This document shows, one piece after another, positions 51,798 through 59,713 of a stretch of DNA of 64,000 nucleotides; position 1 is the stretch's first letter, and every line of letters begins with the position of its first letter. The stretch lies in contig NZ_QCYK01000001.1 of assembly GCF_003071345.1 (NCBI RefSeq), forward strand, positions 1,612,001 to 1,676,000, written 5' to 3'. Both the position numbers and the translations under genes were made by a program. The DNA is from Chitinophaga parva. GTDB taxonomy: Bacteria > Bacteroidota > Bacteroidia > Chitinophagales > Chitinophagaceae. The notes under the pieces were generated by a model. The model was not told where the DNA came from. It searched no databases and saw nothing but the letters and a program-made list of their open reading frames with translations.

Positions 51798-51898
51798 TTG
51801 GAAATTGTAAGCTGGAAACTGGCCCTCCCGGGATTGAAAATTGTAAGCTGGGAATAGCGCCCAGGGGTTGAAAAATGTGACCTGGAAATTGATTTTCC
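51798..51898 (+). repeat. Three diverged tandem units of about 34 bp
   Basis: The units start at 51798 (TTGGAAATTGTAAGCTGG), 51834 (TTGAAAATTGTAAGCTGG) and 51868 (TTGAAAAATGTGACCTGG). They are 36, 34 and about 31 bp long. The first 18 bases are well kept and the rest (GC-rich) is not. The first unit contains the TTGGAAATTGT core found in other gaps of the window. Confidence 0.7.
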
Positions 51899-51964
51899 AC
51901 TTTATCCGGAGCGCTTTTTTTCGTAACTTACCAGACCTTCTAAGGAGCATTAAAATTACTGCGT

Positions 51965-52804
51965 GTGCAAACGGGAATACTATGTTATAATGGGCGATTC
52001 CAGGCTGCTTCCGGGCCCATCTTTACGGCCGACAACCGTGGTTTTCGCTATGGTGATGGATGCTTTGAGACCCTGAAAGTATACCAGGGAAGAGTGCTGC
52101 TGGATGACCTGCACTTTGAGCGCCTCATGGCCAGCGTGCACCTCCTGCACCTGGAAATGCCCAAGTATTTTACCCGGGAATACCTTTCAGACCTGATCAT
52201 CCAGCTATGTATCAGGAATAAAGCGGAAAAGCTGGCCCGCGTGCGGCTGAGCGTATTCCGCACAGAAGGAGGCCTGTACGCCCCGGAGAATAACCATGCA
52301 GAATTTATGATCCAGTGCTGGGAGCTGAGCCGCCAGGTGTTTGAGCTCAATGACAATGGCCTTAGCATAGACATTTACCCCGACAGCCGCAAGACCTGCG
52401 AAAAGCTTTCCAATATCAAATCCAGCAACTGCCTGCCTTACATCCTGGCCAGCATGTATGCAAAGCAACATGACCTCAATGATGCCCTGCTGCTCAATAC
52501 CCGGGGCCGTGTAGCCGATGCCACCAGCAGCAATGTGTTCATCGTTCGGGGCAAAGAGGTGTGGACCCCGCCCTTGTCAGAAGGCTGTGTATGCGGGGTA
52601 ATGCGCAAACACCTGCTCAACCTGGATACCACCCTGCAGCTGCGGGAACACCCCATTTCCGTGGCAGACCTTGAAAACGCAGATGAAATATTCCTCACCA
52701 ACGCCATTTATGGCATACGCTGGGTGGAACGTTTCCGCGATAACAGTTATGGTAATGCCACCGCCTCCATCCTGCACGACCTGCTGCACGAAGCGGTGCT
52801 GTAA
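51965..52804 (+). CDS. Class IV aminotransferase (aminodeoxychorismate lyase-like)
   Basis: This is a fold-type IV PLP enzyme, the family of branched-chain aminotransferase, D-alanine aminotransferase and 4-amino-4-deoxychorismate lyase (PabC). The 279-residue protein has FRYGDGCFETLKVYQG (27-42), the PLP lysine at Lys152 in SNIKSSNCLPYILAS, and ATSSNVFIVRGKEVWTPPLSEGC near 184-206 (landmark SNVFIVRGKEVWTPPLSEG). The start codon is GTG at 51965; no ATG exists in frame before the FRYGDG motif. PabC is the more likely of the three because folE lies nearby and the protein is short, but substrate specificity is not proven. Confidence 0.82.
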   Translation: MQTGILCYNGRFQAASGPIFTADNRGFRYGDGCFETLKVYQGRVLLDDLHFERLMASVHLLHLEMPKYFTREYLSDLIIQLCIRNKAEKLARVRLSVFRTEGGLYAPENNHAEFMIQCWELSRQVFELNDNGLSIDIYPDSRKTCEKLSNIKSSNCLPYILASMYAKQHDLNDALLLNTRGRVADATSSNVFIVRGKEVWTPPLSEGCVCGVMRKHLLNLDTTLQLREHPISVADLENADEIFLTNAIYGIRWVERFRDNSYGNATASILHDLLHEAVL

Positions 52805-52869
52805 ACCAGGAATGACCTCCTTACGTTAGTATATGCGTTAACGTTAGTATCACCTTTTAAATTTCCGGA

Positions 52870-54180
52870 ATGCCAGAAAAAGTATGCCTCTGCTGGTTGC
52901 GCCGCGACCTGCGCCTGGAGGATAATGCAGCCCTTTATCATGCATTGGGGAGTGGCTATCCCGTAGTGCCGGTGTTTGTCTTCGATACCAACATCCTCGA
53001 TGGCCTGGAAGATAAGCAGGACCGGCGCGTTACTTTTATCTACAATGCACTGGCGCAAATGCAGGCTTCGCTGGAAAAACAAGGCAGTACCCTGGATGTA
53101 TTTTATGGCACGCCCCGGCAGGCTTTTGACCACTGGATGCAGCGTTATGACGTGCAGGCGGTATACACCAACCATGATTATGAGCCTTACGCCACTGCCC
53201 GCGATAAAGCTATCACGGCGCAGTTGAAGGAAAAGGGCATCTCCTTCCACCACTATAAGGACCAGGTGATCTTTGATAAAAATGAAGTGCTCAAAGACGA
53301 TGGAACCCCTTACACGGTATTCACACCTTATAGCCGCAAGTGGAAGTTGCTGCTTACGGATTTTCATGTGAAGTCTTATCCCTGCGGGAAATATGCGAAG
53401 CACTTCTTTAAACAGGCCCCGCATATATTGCCCGCTTACAAACAACTGGGGTTTGAAGCAACTGCCAGAGATTTTCCCCGCATAACACTCCCCGAAACCA
53501 TTATTAAGCACTATGACAAGACCCGTGACATACCCGGCGATCCGCACAGCACCTCCCGCATGAGCGTGCACCTGCGCTTTGGCACCATCAGCATCCGCCA
53601 CCTGGTAAGCCGGGCGTTACAACTGAACGATACTTACCTGAATGAGCTGATCTGGCGGGAGTTTTACCAGATGATCCTATGGCATTTCCCGCAGGTGGTC
53701 ACAGAAAGTTTTAAGCCGCAGTATGATCATATCCGGTGGCGCAACAACAAGGCGGAATTTGAAAAATGGTGCAAGGGTGAAACCGGCTACCCCATTGTAG
53801 ATGCGGGCATGCGTGAGCTGAATGCCACCGGCTTTATGCACAACCGGGTGCGCATGATCACAGCCAGTTTCCTTACCAAGCATTTGCTGGTAGACTGGCG
53901 CTGGGGCGAGGCCTACTTTGGCTGCAAGCTGCTGGACTATGACCTGGCTGCCAACAACGGCGGCTGGCAATGGGCCGCCAGCAGCGGTTGTGACGCCGTA
54001 CCTTACTTCCGCATTTTCAATCCTGCTTTACAAACCACCCGCTTTGACAAGGATTTAAGATACATCCGTAAATGGGTGCCGGAGCTGGATACATTGGATT
54101 ATCCACCGCCCATGGTGGAGCACGAAGCCGCCCGCAAACGTGCGCTGGCCGTGTATGCGGCGGCAGTGAAGAAGGGGTGA
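52870..54180 (+). CDS. phrB: Deoxyribodipyrimidine photolyase (cryptochrome/photolyase family)
   Basis: Photolyase splits cyclobutane pyrimidine dimers using light, with FAD and an antenna chromophore. The 436-residue protein has the N-terminal antenna domain starting VCLCWLRRDLRLEDNAAL. The FAD domain follows, with STSRMSVHLRFGTISIRHL near 225-243, LIWREFYQMILWHFP near 258, GETGYPIVDAGMREL near 303, TGFMHNRVRMITASFL near 320 and DLAANNGGWQWAASSGCDA near 358-376. It looks complete and active. It follows the aminotransferase after 65 bp and converges with mqnD, whose stop is only 18 bp away. Confidence 0.95.
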   Translation: MPEKVCLCWLRRDLRLEDNAALYHALGSGYPVVPVFVFDTNILDGLEDKQDRRVTFIYNALAQMQASLEKQGSTLDVFYGTPRQAFDHWMQRYDVQAVYTNHDYEPYATARDKAITAQLKEKGISFHHYKDQVIFDKNEVLKDDGTPYTVFTPYSRKWKLLLTDFHVKSYPCGKYAKHFFKQAPHILPAYKQLGFEATARDFPRITLPETIIKHYDKTRDIPGDPHSTSRMSVHLRFGTISIRHLVSRALQLNDTYLNELIWREFYQMILWHFPQVVTESFKPQYDHIRWRNNKAEFEKWCKGETGYPIVDAGMRELNATGFMHNRVRMITASFLTKHLLVDWRWGEAYFGCKLLDYDLAANNGGWQWAASSGCDAVPYFRIFNPALQTTRFDKDLRYIRKWVPELDTLDYPPPMVEHEAARKRALAVYAAAVKKG

Positions 54181-54198
54181 AAATTGTACAATGTACAG

Positions 54199-54984
54199 TT
54201 ACCTCACCGCTTCCATCAGCCTGTCCACGGCTGCGTGGCCTTCCTGGCCCAGGTCTATACTGAAATTATTTACGTAAAGATCAATGTGCTGGCGCATCAC
54301 GTTCTCATCCATTTCCTGCGCATGGTCGCGGATGTAGGAGGAGAGCTGCGGGTATTGGGAGAAGCTGTATTCCACGCTTTCGCGGATCAGGGCATCCAAT
54401 TGCCGGCGGGTGGTTTCAGGGATACTTTTTTTGATGAAGATGCCGCCCAGGGGGATAGGGTTGCCGGTGGTTTCTTCCCAGTAGGCGCCCAGGTCCATCA
54501 GTTTTACCAGGCCTTTTTGCTGGTAAGTGAAGCGGTTTTCGTGGATGATCACGCCCACATCCACCTTTTCATCCAGCACGGCCTGTTCAATGGCGGAAAA
54601 CACCATAATATCCTTGTTTTTTGCATGGGGGAATGCGGTGCTGAACAGTAAGTTCGCAGTAGTGTTAGCACCGGGGATGGCAATGCGGCAATCCTTGATC
54701 TCATCCAGTGCAATGGGGCGTTTGGCAATCAGCAACGGTCCACAGCCGCGGCCCAGGGCAGCGCCACTATTGAGCAGCGTGTATTGATCCTTCACCTTGG
54801 CATACACGGCAAAGCTCAGCTTCGTAATATCCAGCCGGCCTTCCAGGGCGCCCTGGTTCAGGGTTTCCACGTCCAGCAGCTGGGTGTCAAAAGAGAAACC
54901 TTGGGTATCGATCTTGTTGTTTACCAGGGCATCGAAAATAAAAGTGTCATTGGGACAGGGAGAAAATCCGAGCGTTAGTTTCAT
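54199..54984 (-). CDS. mqnD: 1,4-dihydroxy-6-naphthoate synthase MqnD
   Basis: MqnD converts cyclic dehypoxanthinylfutalosine to 1,4-dihydroxy-6-naphthoate in the futalosine route to menaquinone. The 261-residue protein has the periplasmic-binding-like fold with the N-terminal marks LGFSPCPNDTFIFDALV (5-21) and LDVETLNQGALEGRLDITKLS near 37-57 (landmark NQGALEGRLDITKLSF), and ALGRGCGPLLIAKRP near 75-89. It is the second gene of a two-gene unit, 11 bp after mqnB. The presence of mqnB and mqnD shows that this organism uses the futalosine pathway rather than the classical Men route. Confidence 0.94.
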   Translation of the reverse strand: MKLTLGFSPCPNDTFIFDALVNNKIDTQGFSFDTQLLDVETLNQGALEGRLDITKLSFAVYAKVKDQYTLLNSGAALGRGCGPLLIAKRPIALDEIKDCRIAIPGANTTANLLFSTAFPHAKNKDIMVFSAIEQAVLDEKVDVGVIIHENRFTYQQKGLVKLMDLGAYWEETTGNPIPLGGIFIKKSIPETTRRQLDALIRESVEYSFSQYPQLSSYIRDHAQEMDENVMRQHIDLYVNNFSIDLGQEGHAAVDRLMEAVR

Positions 54985-54995
54985 ATCATGAGCTT

Positions 54996-55703
54996 TTAGT
55001 TGACAATATTTGCATGGGCCGCGGTAGCCGTGAGTTGTTGTACCTGCTGCAGCAGTGCTTCATTGAGGTTTTTCACTGCCAGGCCTATTTTCCATTTGCT
55101 TTTGTCGCGCACTTCCACATAGTTGGAGATACAGCGCAGTTGCAGGAAGGGTACGTTTTCCACCAGGCAGGCGTAGTGGAAAGCGGCGCCTTCCATGCTC
55201 TCAATGTCTGGCTGGTAGCGGGTTTCCAGGCGGGCTATGGTAGGGGCGCTGCCACTCACGGTGTTTACCGTAACGCCGGTGGCCAGGGGCCAGGCCGGCA
55301 GGGCAGGCCATCCTGCAAAGGTATTGACCAGGAATTTTTCCTGGTACGGTGCATCATCCGGCTGGCAGAGGCCTATTTCAAACAGGTCGAGGAATTGCCC
55401 GTTGTCTTCGGCGCCCAGGTCACCATTCACCTCCCGGCTGATGGCCACCACGCTGCCTGGTTCCCAATCGTGCCGGAAGGTGCCGGCAATACCGGCCTGC
55501 AAGGCAAAGTCCGGCTGCCACGCGGGCAGGCGCTGGCCCAGGGCAAAGGCAGTATGCATAGGCCCAATGCCGGTGATCCAGATAGCGATGGTATGCCCGT
55601 TCCACTGGAAAACATCCGCGCCCAGGGGCGTGGCCAGGCTGGTCAGGGCGTTGATAAATGGTTGTATTTCAAGGCGGGTGGCCGCCACGATGGCTAGTTT
55701 CAT
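54996..55703 (-). CDS. mqnB: Futalosine hydrolase MqnB
   Basis: MqnB removes hypoxanthine from futalosine. The 235-residue protein is of the nucleoside phosphorylase fold, with MKLAIVAATRLEIQPF at the start, ITGIGPMHTAFALGQ near 54-68, LQAGIAGTFRHDWEPGSVV near 79-97 and DIESMEGAAFHYACL near 182-196; the last holds the purine and ribose-binding Met-Glu. The frame continues to 55853, but those residues run through the divergent promoter region, so ATG 55703 is used. It is divergent from queD; a -7-like box on the minus strand (55715-55708, TATTTTTA) ends four bases before the ATG. Confidence 0.92.
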   Translation of the reverse strand: MKLAIVAATRLEIQPFINALTSLATPLGADVFQWNGHTIAIWITGIGPMHTAFALGQRLPAWQPDFALQAGIAGTFRHDWEPGSVVAISREVNGDLGAEDNGQFLDLFEIGLCQPDDAPYQEKFLVNTFAGWPALPAWPLATGVTVNTVSGSAPTIARLETRYQPDIESMEGAAFHYACLVENVPFLQLRCISNYVEVRDKSKWKIGLAVKNLNEALLQQVQQLTATAAHANIVN

Positions 55704-55769
55704 GGTGTAAAAATAGGGGCTTTGCGTGGCATTCACCATTAGAACTGTCCCCCAATTGTAGTTTCTTAC

Positions 55770-55789
55770 CCCCTGCCCGGAGGCAGGGG
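55770..55789. repeat. 8-bp GC-rich hairpin in the mqnB/queD divergent region
   Basis: CCCCTGCC (55770-55777) and GGCAGGGG (55782-55789) flank a CGGA loop. It lies between the two divergent start codons and upstream of the queD -7 box. There is no T-run to make it a terminator for mRNA, so its use is unknown. Confidence 0.6.
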
Positions 55790-55810
55790 AGTATATCAGT
55801 TCAAAAGTGG

Positions 55811-55818
55811 TATTTTTG
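55811..55818 (+). promoter_or_regulatory. -7 box of queD-folE
   Basis: TATTTTTG fits TAnnTTTG exactly and ends 19 bases before the ATG at 55838. AAGGAG at 55830-55835 lies just before the ATG, one of the few SD-like sites in this window. No clear -33 box was seen. Confidence 0.65.
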
Positions 55819-55837
55819 CGGAAATTTTTAAGGAGCA

Positions 55838-56248
55838 ATGATTTATTTAACACGAGTGGAGAACTTCAATGCAGCGCATAAGTTGTCTAACCCGGCCTGG
55901 AGCGATGAACAGAACGTAGCGGTATTTGGAAAATGTGCCAATGTAAACTGGCATGGTCATAACTATGAATTGCACGTTACCGTAAAAGGAACGCCTGATA
56001 AAGATACTGGCTTTGTTTTCAATGCCAAGACACTGGGCGACCTGATCAAGATCCACGTGATTGAAAAGGTAGATCACCGCAATCTCAATATGGATGTGGA
56101 TTTCATGAAAGGTAAATTCACCTCCGCAGAAAACCTGGCCATTGGCATCTGGGACCAGCTGACGCCGCACCTGCCGGAAGGGGTGCAGCTGCACTGCATC
56201 AAACTTTATGAAACCCCACGCATCTACGTGGAATACTTTGGCGCTTAA
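55838..56248 (+). CDS. queD: 6-carboxytetrahydropterin synthase QueD / PTPS family
   Basis: The enzyme turns 7,8-dihydroneopterin triphosphate into 6-carboxytetrahydropterin (the queuosine route) or, in the PTPS branch, into 6-pyruvoyltetrahydropterin. The 136-residue protein has the zinc ligands His in VENFNAAHKL (near 15) and the HGHNY pair near 43-47, the catalytic Cys in VFGKCANVNWHGH, and a Glu in KLYETPRIYVEYF at the end. Its substrate is the product of FolE, encoded 21 bp downstream in the same unit, which supports the call. The choice between QueD and PTPS cannot be made by eye. It is divergent from mqnB. Confidence 0.9.
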   Translation: MIYLTRVENFNAAHKLSNPAWSDEQNVAVFGKCANVNWHGHNYELHVTVKGTPDKDTGFVFNAKTLGDLIKIHVIEKVDHRNLNMDVDFMKGKFTSAENLAIGIWDQLTPHLPEGVQLHCIKLYETPRIYVEYFGA

Positions 56249-56269
56249 CGCGATTGCTAAACAAGAAAC

Positions 56270-56866
56270 ATGGCTTATCACAAAGAAGAATCTTACGACG
56301 CAGCGATTACGCAGGAATTAACCGCACATTATCACGCAGTGATTGGAAAACTTGGTGAGGACCCGGAGCGGGAAGGGTTGTTGAAAACACCGGAACGCGT
56401 AGCAAAAGCGATGCAGTTCCTCACCCAGGGCTATAGCCAGGATGCGCGTGCTATTCTGAACGGGGCCAAGTTCACCGAGGCTTACAGCGAAATGGTGATC
56501 GTAAAGGACATAGAACTGTACTCCATGTGTGAGCATCATATGCTGCCCTTTTTTGGAAAGGCACATGTAGCGTATATCCCTAACGGTTATATCACCGGCT
56601 TAAGCAAGCTGGCCCGCGTGGTAGATGTGTTTGCGCGCCGCCTGCAGGTGCAGGAACGCCTTACCCACCAGGTACTGGATGCTATCCAGGAAACCCTGCA
56701 GCCACTGGGCGTGGCCGTGGTGATAGAAGCACAGCACCTGTGCATGATGATGCGCGGTGTGCAGAAGCAGAACTCCGTTACCACTACCTCCGCTTTCTCC
56801 GGCCAGTTTGAAGACGGGCGCACCCGCGCAGAATTTATCCGACTCATCGGCGCTAATATTATGTAA
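56270..56866 (+). CDS. folE: GTP cyclohydrolase I
   Basis: FolE makes 7,8-dihydroneopterin triphosphate from GTP, the first step to folate and to queuosine. The 198-residue protein has [16 protein letters not shown] near 37-52, the zinc ligands Cys and His in [17 protein letters not shown] near 84-100 and the third in [15 protein letters not shown] near 154-168, and the substrate block [20 protein letters not shown] near 105-124 (landmark [17 protein letters not shown]). It follows queD after 21 bp. Confidence 0.97.
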   Translation: MAYHKEESYDAAITQELTAHYHAVIGKLGEDPEREGLLKTPERVAKAMQFLTQGYSQDARAILNGAKFTEAYSEMVIVKDIELYSMCEHHMLPFFGKAHVAYIPNGYITGLSKLARVVDVFARRLQVQERLTHQVLDAIQETLQPLGVAVVIEAQHLCMMMRGVQKQNSVTTTSAFSGQFEDGRTRAEFIRLIGANIM

Positions 56867-56869
56867 GGG

Positions 56870-57023
56870 TAATAAGTAGCAGGTAGTATGTAGTAAGTGA
56901 CGTGTGTTAGGTATCAGGTAGCGCAGATGGGCAGCGTATTAAGTACAGCGTGCCAGGACTGCTAGCCTGTTTCCATACCACGCAGCCGCAAAATACTACC
57001 TGATAAATCCCTAATACTTATTA
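56870..57023. repeat. Inverted repeat in the folE/fabD gap
   Basis: The arm at 56870-56889 reads TAATAAGTAG then CAGGTAGTAT. The other arm at 56993-57023 is ATACTACCTG...CTAATACTTATTA, the complement with an 11-base insertion. A second partial copy (TTAGGTATCAGGTAG) lies at 56907-56921. The function is unknown; the gap is otherwise featureless. Confidence 0.55.
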
Positions 57024-57145
57024 AAAATAATTATATATTCGCAGCACTATTTCAATCTTGTAACCGGCAAACATGCGTGGCCGGCATTACTGTGCACACT
57101 AACTGATACATAATACCTAATACAACAAACAATTAATACATTTCC

Positions 57146-58027
57146 ATGAAAAATGCATTCGTGTTTCCCGGCCAGGGATCCCAGTTCCCTGGAATGGGCA
57201 AAGCGCTGTATGAACAAAACGAAAAGGCAAAAGGCCTGTTTGAGAAAGCCAATGAGATCCTTGGCTTCCGCATTTCTGACATCATGTTCAACGGTACGGA
57301 TGAGGACCTGAAACAGACCAAAGTAACACAACCGGCGGTGTTCCTGCATTCCGTGATCGCTTTCCTGTGCACGGAGCATGCTACGCCCGATATGGTGGCT
57401 GGCCATTCCCTGGGTGAGTTTTCCGCCCTGGTGGCCAATGGCGCCCTTACCTTTGAAGACGCCCTGAAGCTGGTGGCCATCCGTGCCAATGCCATGCAGA
57501 AGGCCTGCGAGCTGCAACCCTCCACCATGGCCGCCGTACTGGGCCTGGATGATGAAAAGGTGATTGCTATCTGCGCAGAAATTACCGATGAAGTAGTGGT
57601 ACCGGCTAACTTCAACTGCCCTGGCCAGCTGGTGATCTCCGGCAGCATCAAAGGCATTGATATTGCTTGCGAAAAAATGAAAGCAGCCGGCGCCAAACGC
57701 GCCCTGGTGCTGCCTGTAGGCGGTGCATTCCACTCCCCGCTGATGGCCCCTGCCAAGGTAGAGCTGCAGGCCGCTATTGAATCCACTACCTTCAGCACAC
57801 CCACTTGTCCTGTATACCAGAACGTGGTGGCCAGCGCAGTGACCAATCCTACAGCCATCCGCCAAAATCTCATTGACCAGCTGACCGGTGCTGTAAGATG
57901 GACACAGACCGTGCAACAGATGATTGCAGATGGTGCCACCTCTTTCACCGAAGTAGGTCCCGGTAAAGTGCTCCAGGGACTGGTGCAGAAGATCGACAAA
58001 ACCGCTACAGTAGCGGGTATCAGTTAA
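57146..58027 (+). CDS. fabD: Malonyl-CoA:ACP transacylase
   Basis: FabD loads malonate from CoA to acyl carrier protein for fatty acid synthesis. The 293-residue protein has FVFPGQGSQFPGMGK at the start, QPAVFLHSVIAF near 62-73, the nucleophile Ser88 in VAGHSLGEFSAL, and the partner His in LPVGGAFHSPLMAPA near 190-204. It is apparently alone: 279 bp separate it from folE, and a terminator-like hairpin lies about 150 bp after the stop. Confidence 0.97.
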   Translation: MKNAFVFPGQGSQFPGMGKALYEQNEKAKGLFEKANEILGFRISDIMFNGTDEDLKQTKVTQPAVFLHSVIAFLCTEHATPDMVAGHSLGEFSALVANGALTFEDALKLVAIRANAMQKACELQPSTMAAVLGLDDEKVIAICAEITDEVVVPANFNCPGQLVISGSIKGIDIACEKMKAAGAKRALVLPVGGAFHSPLMAPAKVELQAAIESTTFSTPTCPVYQNVVASAVTNPTAIRQNLIDQLTGAVRWTQTVQQMIADGATSFTEVGPGKVLQGLVQKIDKTATVAGIS

Positions 58028-58344
58028 ATACGTTCACCGGGTTAATAGTTGAAGCAAAAAGGAAACAGGTGTTGACGGGCTTTGGGAAAGTTCCAGGCCC
58101 CGTTTCCAGGTGCCGGTAAATCATAAACCGAAATTCAATTTCCGGGCTGACCGGCGCGGCACGGTAAATACAGCGAATTAAAAAATCCAATCTTCTATCG
58201 GTAAGACGGAAGATTGGATTTTTCTTTTGAATGCCCTTAATTATTGGAAAATGTCGTTTAAACAATTATATCTTTAAGGGAATGGATGCAGGGCATGCGC
58301 CGTTTGGAACTGGTATTGAGGGTGGCCCGTGATGTTGAACAAGC
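58028..58344. other. 317-bp convergent intergenic region
   Basis: It holds the bidirectional terminator at 58181-58228 between fabD (+) and the GNAT gene (-). Nothing else is recognised. Minus frames here are short and spurious. Confidence 0.6.
58181..58228. terminator. Bidirectional terminator between fabD and the GNAT gene
   Basis: AAAAATCCAATCTT (58181-58194) and AAGATTGGATTTTT (58210-58223) are perfect complements and give T-runs on both strands. Confidence 0.88.
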
Positions 58345-58815
58345 CTAGAAGTCGATGTGGACATTCACCCATTCATCGTCAAACCGTGCGTTGTATTTTT
58401 TATAGAATTTAATGGCTGGTTCATTCCATTCCAGCACCTGCCACATCATGCCGCTGTAGCCTTCCAGGCGGGCACGGATTACCAGTGCATCCAGCAGGCG
58501 TTTGCCTACGCCCTGGCCGCGGAACGCTTCCGCAACGATGAGGTCTTCCAGGTATACACGGGAGCCTTTCCAGGTGGAGTAGCGGATGTAATAAAGGGCC
58601 ATGCCAATGATCTGTGGTGTGCTGTCCGGTAGGCAATGCTCGGCCACGATGGCTTTCCAGATGGGGTTATGACCAAAGCCGGTTTGTTCAAAATGTTCCA
58701 GGCTTACCGTCACTTCATCCGGGGCATTCTCGAAGATGGCCAGTTCACGGATCAGCTCCAGCATGCGGGGGCAGTCCGTCTGCGCCGCATCCCGGAGGTG
58801 TATACTATCTTGCAT
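58345..58815 (-). CDS. GNAT-family N-acetyltransferase (diamine acetyltransferase-like)
   Basis: This is a cytosolic acetyl-CoA-dependent N-acetyltransferase. The 156-residue protein starts IHLRDAAQTDCPRMLELI, then ALYYIRYSTWKGSRVYLEDLIV near 73-94 (landmark YSTWKGSRVYLEDLIV) and the acetyl-CoA loop FRGQGVGKRLLDAL near 98-111. WEWN-like VLEWNEPAIKFYKKYNA follows near 127-143. The W-K-G-x-x-x-Y-L-E-D-L-x-V stretch is characteristic of spermidine/spermine and diamine acetyltransferases, so a polyamine or related amine is the likely substrate. It is monocistronic on the minus strand, divergent from the Nudix-type gene. Confidence 0.87.
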   Translation of the reverse strand: MQDSIHLRDAAQTDCPRMLELIRELAIFENAPDEVTVSLEHFEQTGFGHNPIWKAIVAEHCLPDSTPQIIGMALYYIRYSTWKGSRVYLEDLIVAEAFRGQGVGKRLLDALVIRARLEGYSGMMWQVLEWNEPAIKFYKKYNARFDDEWVNVHIDF

Positions 58816-58934
58816 ATGCTTGTTTAAAAGGTGGTTGAAGGGATGAAGTTACGGCGTAATTGGCGTATCTTGTACGGTAATGTAGCCCTATAGCCTACCA
58901 CCTTGCGGGCAGGATTTAATAAATAGTTTTTGTT

Positions 58935-59633
58935 ATGAATTTGCAGCAGTCCTTTTATGCCCAGGCTCCGCGCCACCTGGTGGCGGTAGATTGCATCATC
59001 TTTGGATTTGAAGATAGCCGCTTAAAATTGCTGATCATGCAACGGAAGGTAGATCCGTTCAAGGGCTCATTTTCCCTGGTAGGTGGTTTTGTGCTGGAAA
59101 ATGAAAGCACTGCCGATGCCGCCACGCGTGTATTACAGCAGGTGTCCGGCCTCCGGGATATTTTCATGGACCAGTTGCATTGCTATGGAGACGTGAACCG
59201 TGATAGCGGCGCCCGCGTGATCTCGCTGGCTTACTACGCCCTCATCCGCGTGGAAGAACATGACCGGGAGCTGGCCGTGCAATATGGTGCGCACTGGATG
59301 GGCCTTGATGAGATCCCGGACCTCATCTTTGATCACCGCCAGATGATAGAAGACGCACTGTTCCGCCTGCGGGACAAAGCGCATTTCCATCCCATCGGCT
59401 TTGAATTGCTGCCGGAAAAATTCACCCTCTCCCAACTGCGCAGCCTCTACGAAGAGATCTACCAGCGTGTGCTGGACAAGCGCAACTTCCGCAAGAAGAT
59501 CCTGGCCATGAACATCCTGGAAAAGCTGGAAGAGAAGGATAAAACCACTTCCAAAAAAGGGGCACACCTATACCGCTTTGACAAGCTGAAATACGAACAA
59601 CTGGCACAAAAAGGATTTGTGTTTGAGATCTAG
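58935..59633 (+). CDS. Nudix-fold transcriptional regulator (NrtR/AraR type), degenerate Nudix box
   Basis: The 232-residue protein has an N-terminal Nudix fold (about 12-145) and a C-terminal winged helix-like domain (about 155-232) including FTLSQLRSLYEEIYQRVLDK and GAHLYRFDK. The Nudix box should read G-x5-E-x7-REUxEExGU; here Gly51, Glu57 and Arg65 are kept but the following three Glu are replaced (RVLQQVSGL). It is therefore unlikely to hydrolyse NDP compounds. In Bacteroidota such proteins act as regulators of sugar use (AraR type) or NAD synthesis (NrtR type). The ligand is not readable, as its neighbours (GNAT, fabH) do not suggest one. Confidence 0.85.
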   Translation: MNLQQSFYAQAPRHLVAVDCIIFGFEDSRLKLLIMQRKVDPFKGSFSLVGGFVLENESTADAATRVLQQVSGLRDIFMDQLHCYGDVNRDSGARVISLAYYALIRVEEHDRELAVQYGAHWMGLDEIPDLIFDHRQMIEDALFRLRDKAHFHPIGFELLPEKFTLSQLRSLYEEIYQRVLDKRNFRKKILAMNILEKLEEKDKTTSKKGAHLYRFDKLKYEQLAQKGFVFEI

Positions 59634-59656
59634 GAGCAGGGGCGAAAAGGCATAAA

Positions 59657-59694
59657 AAAACGGCTGCACGCTTTCAAAAGCCTGCAGCCGTTTT
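59657..59694. terminator. Bidirectional terminator between the Nudix regulator and fabH
   Basis: AAAACGGCTGCA (59657-59668) and TGCAGCCGTTTT (59683-59694) are perfect complements and give runs of T on both strands. The convergent genes end on either side. Confidence 0.92.
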
Positions 59695-59713
59695 CATAAA
59701 AAGATGGAGAAAA

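Larger units (their letters stand above)
51638..51964. other. 327-bp intergenic region with terminator and tandem repeats
   Basis: It holds the scoB terminator (51662-51691), three diverged tandem units (51798-51898), and an AAGGAG at 51942-51946, 18 bases before the GTG of the next gene. No gene is seen. Confidence 0.65.

Noticed and set aside
55770..55789. GC-rich hairpin before queD as a preQ1 or THF riboswitch
   Set aside because: It lies upstream of the predicted transcription start of queD and lacks the A-rich tail and pseudoknot sequence of a preQ1 element.
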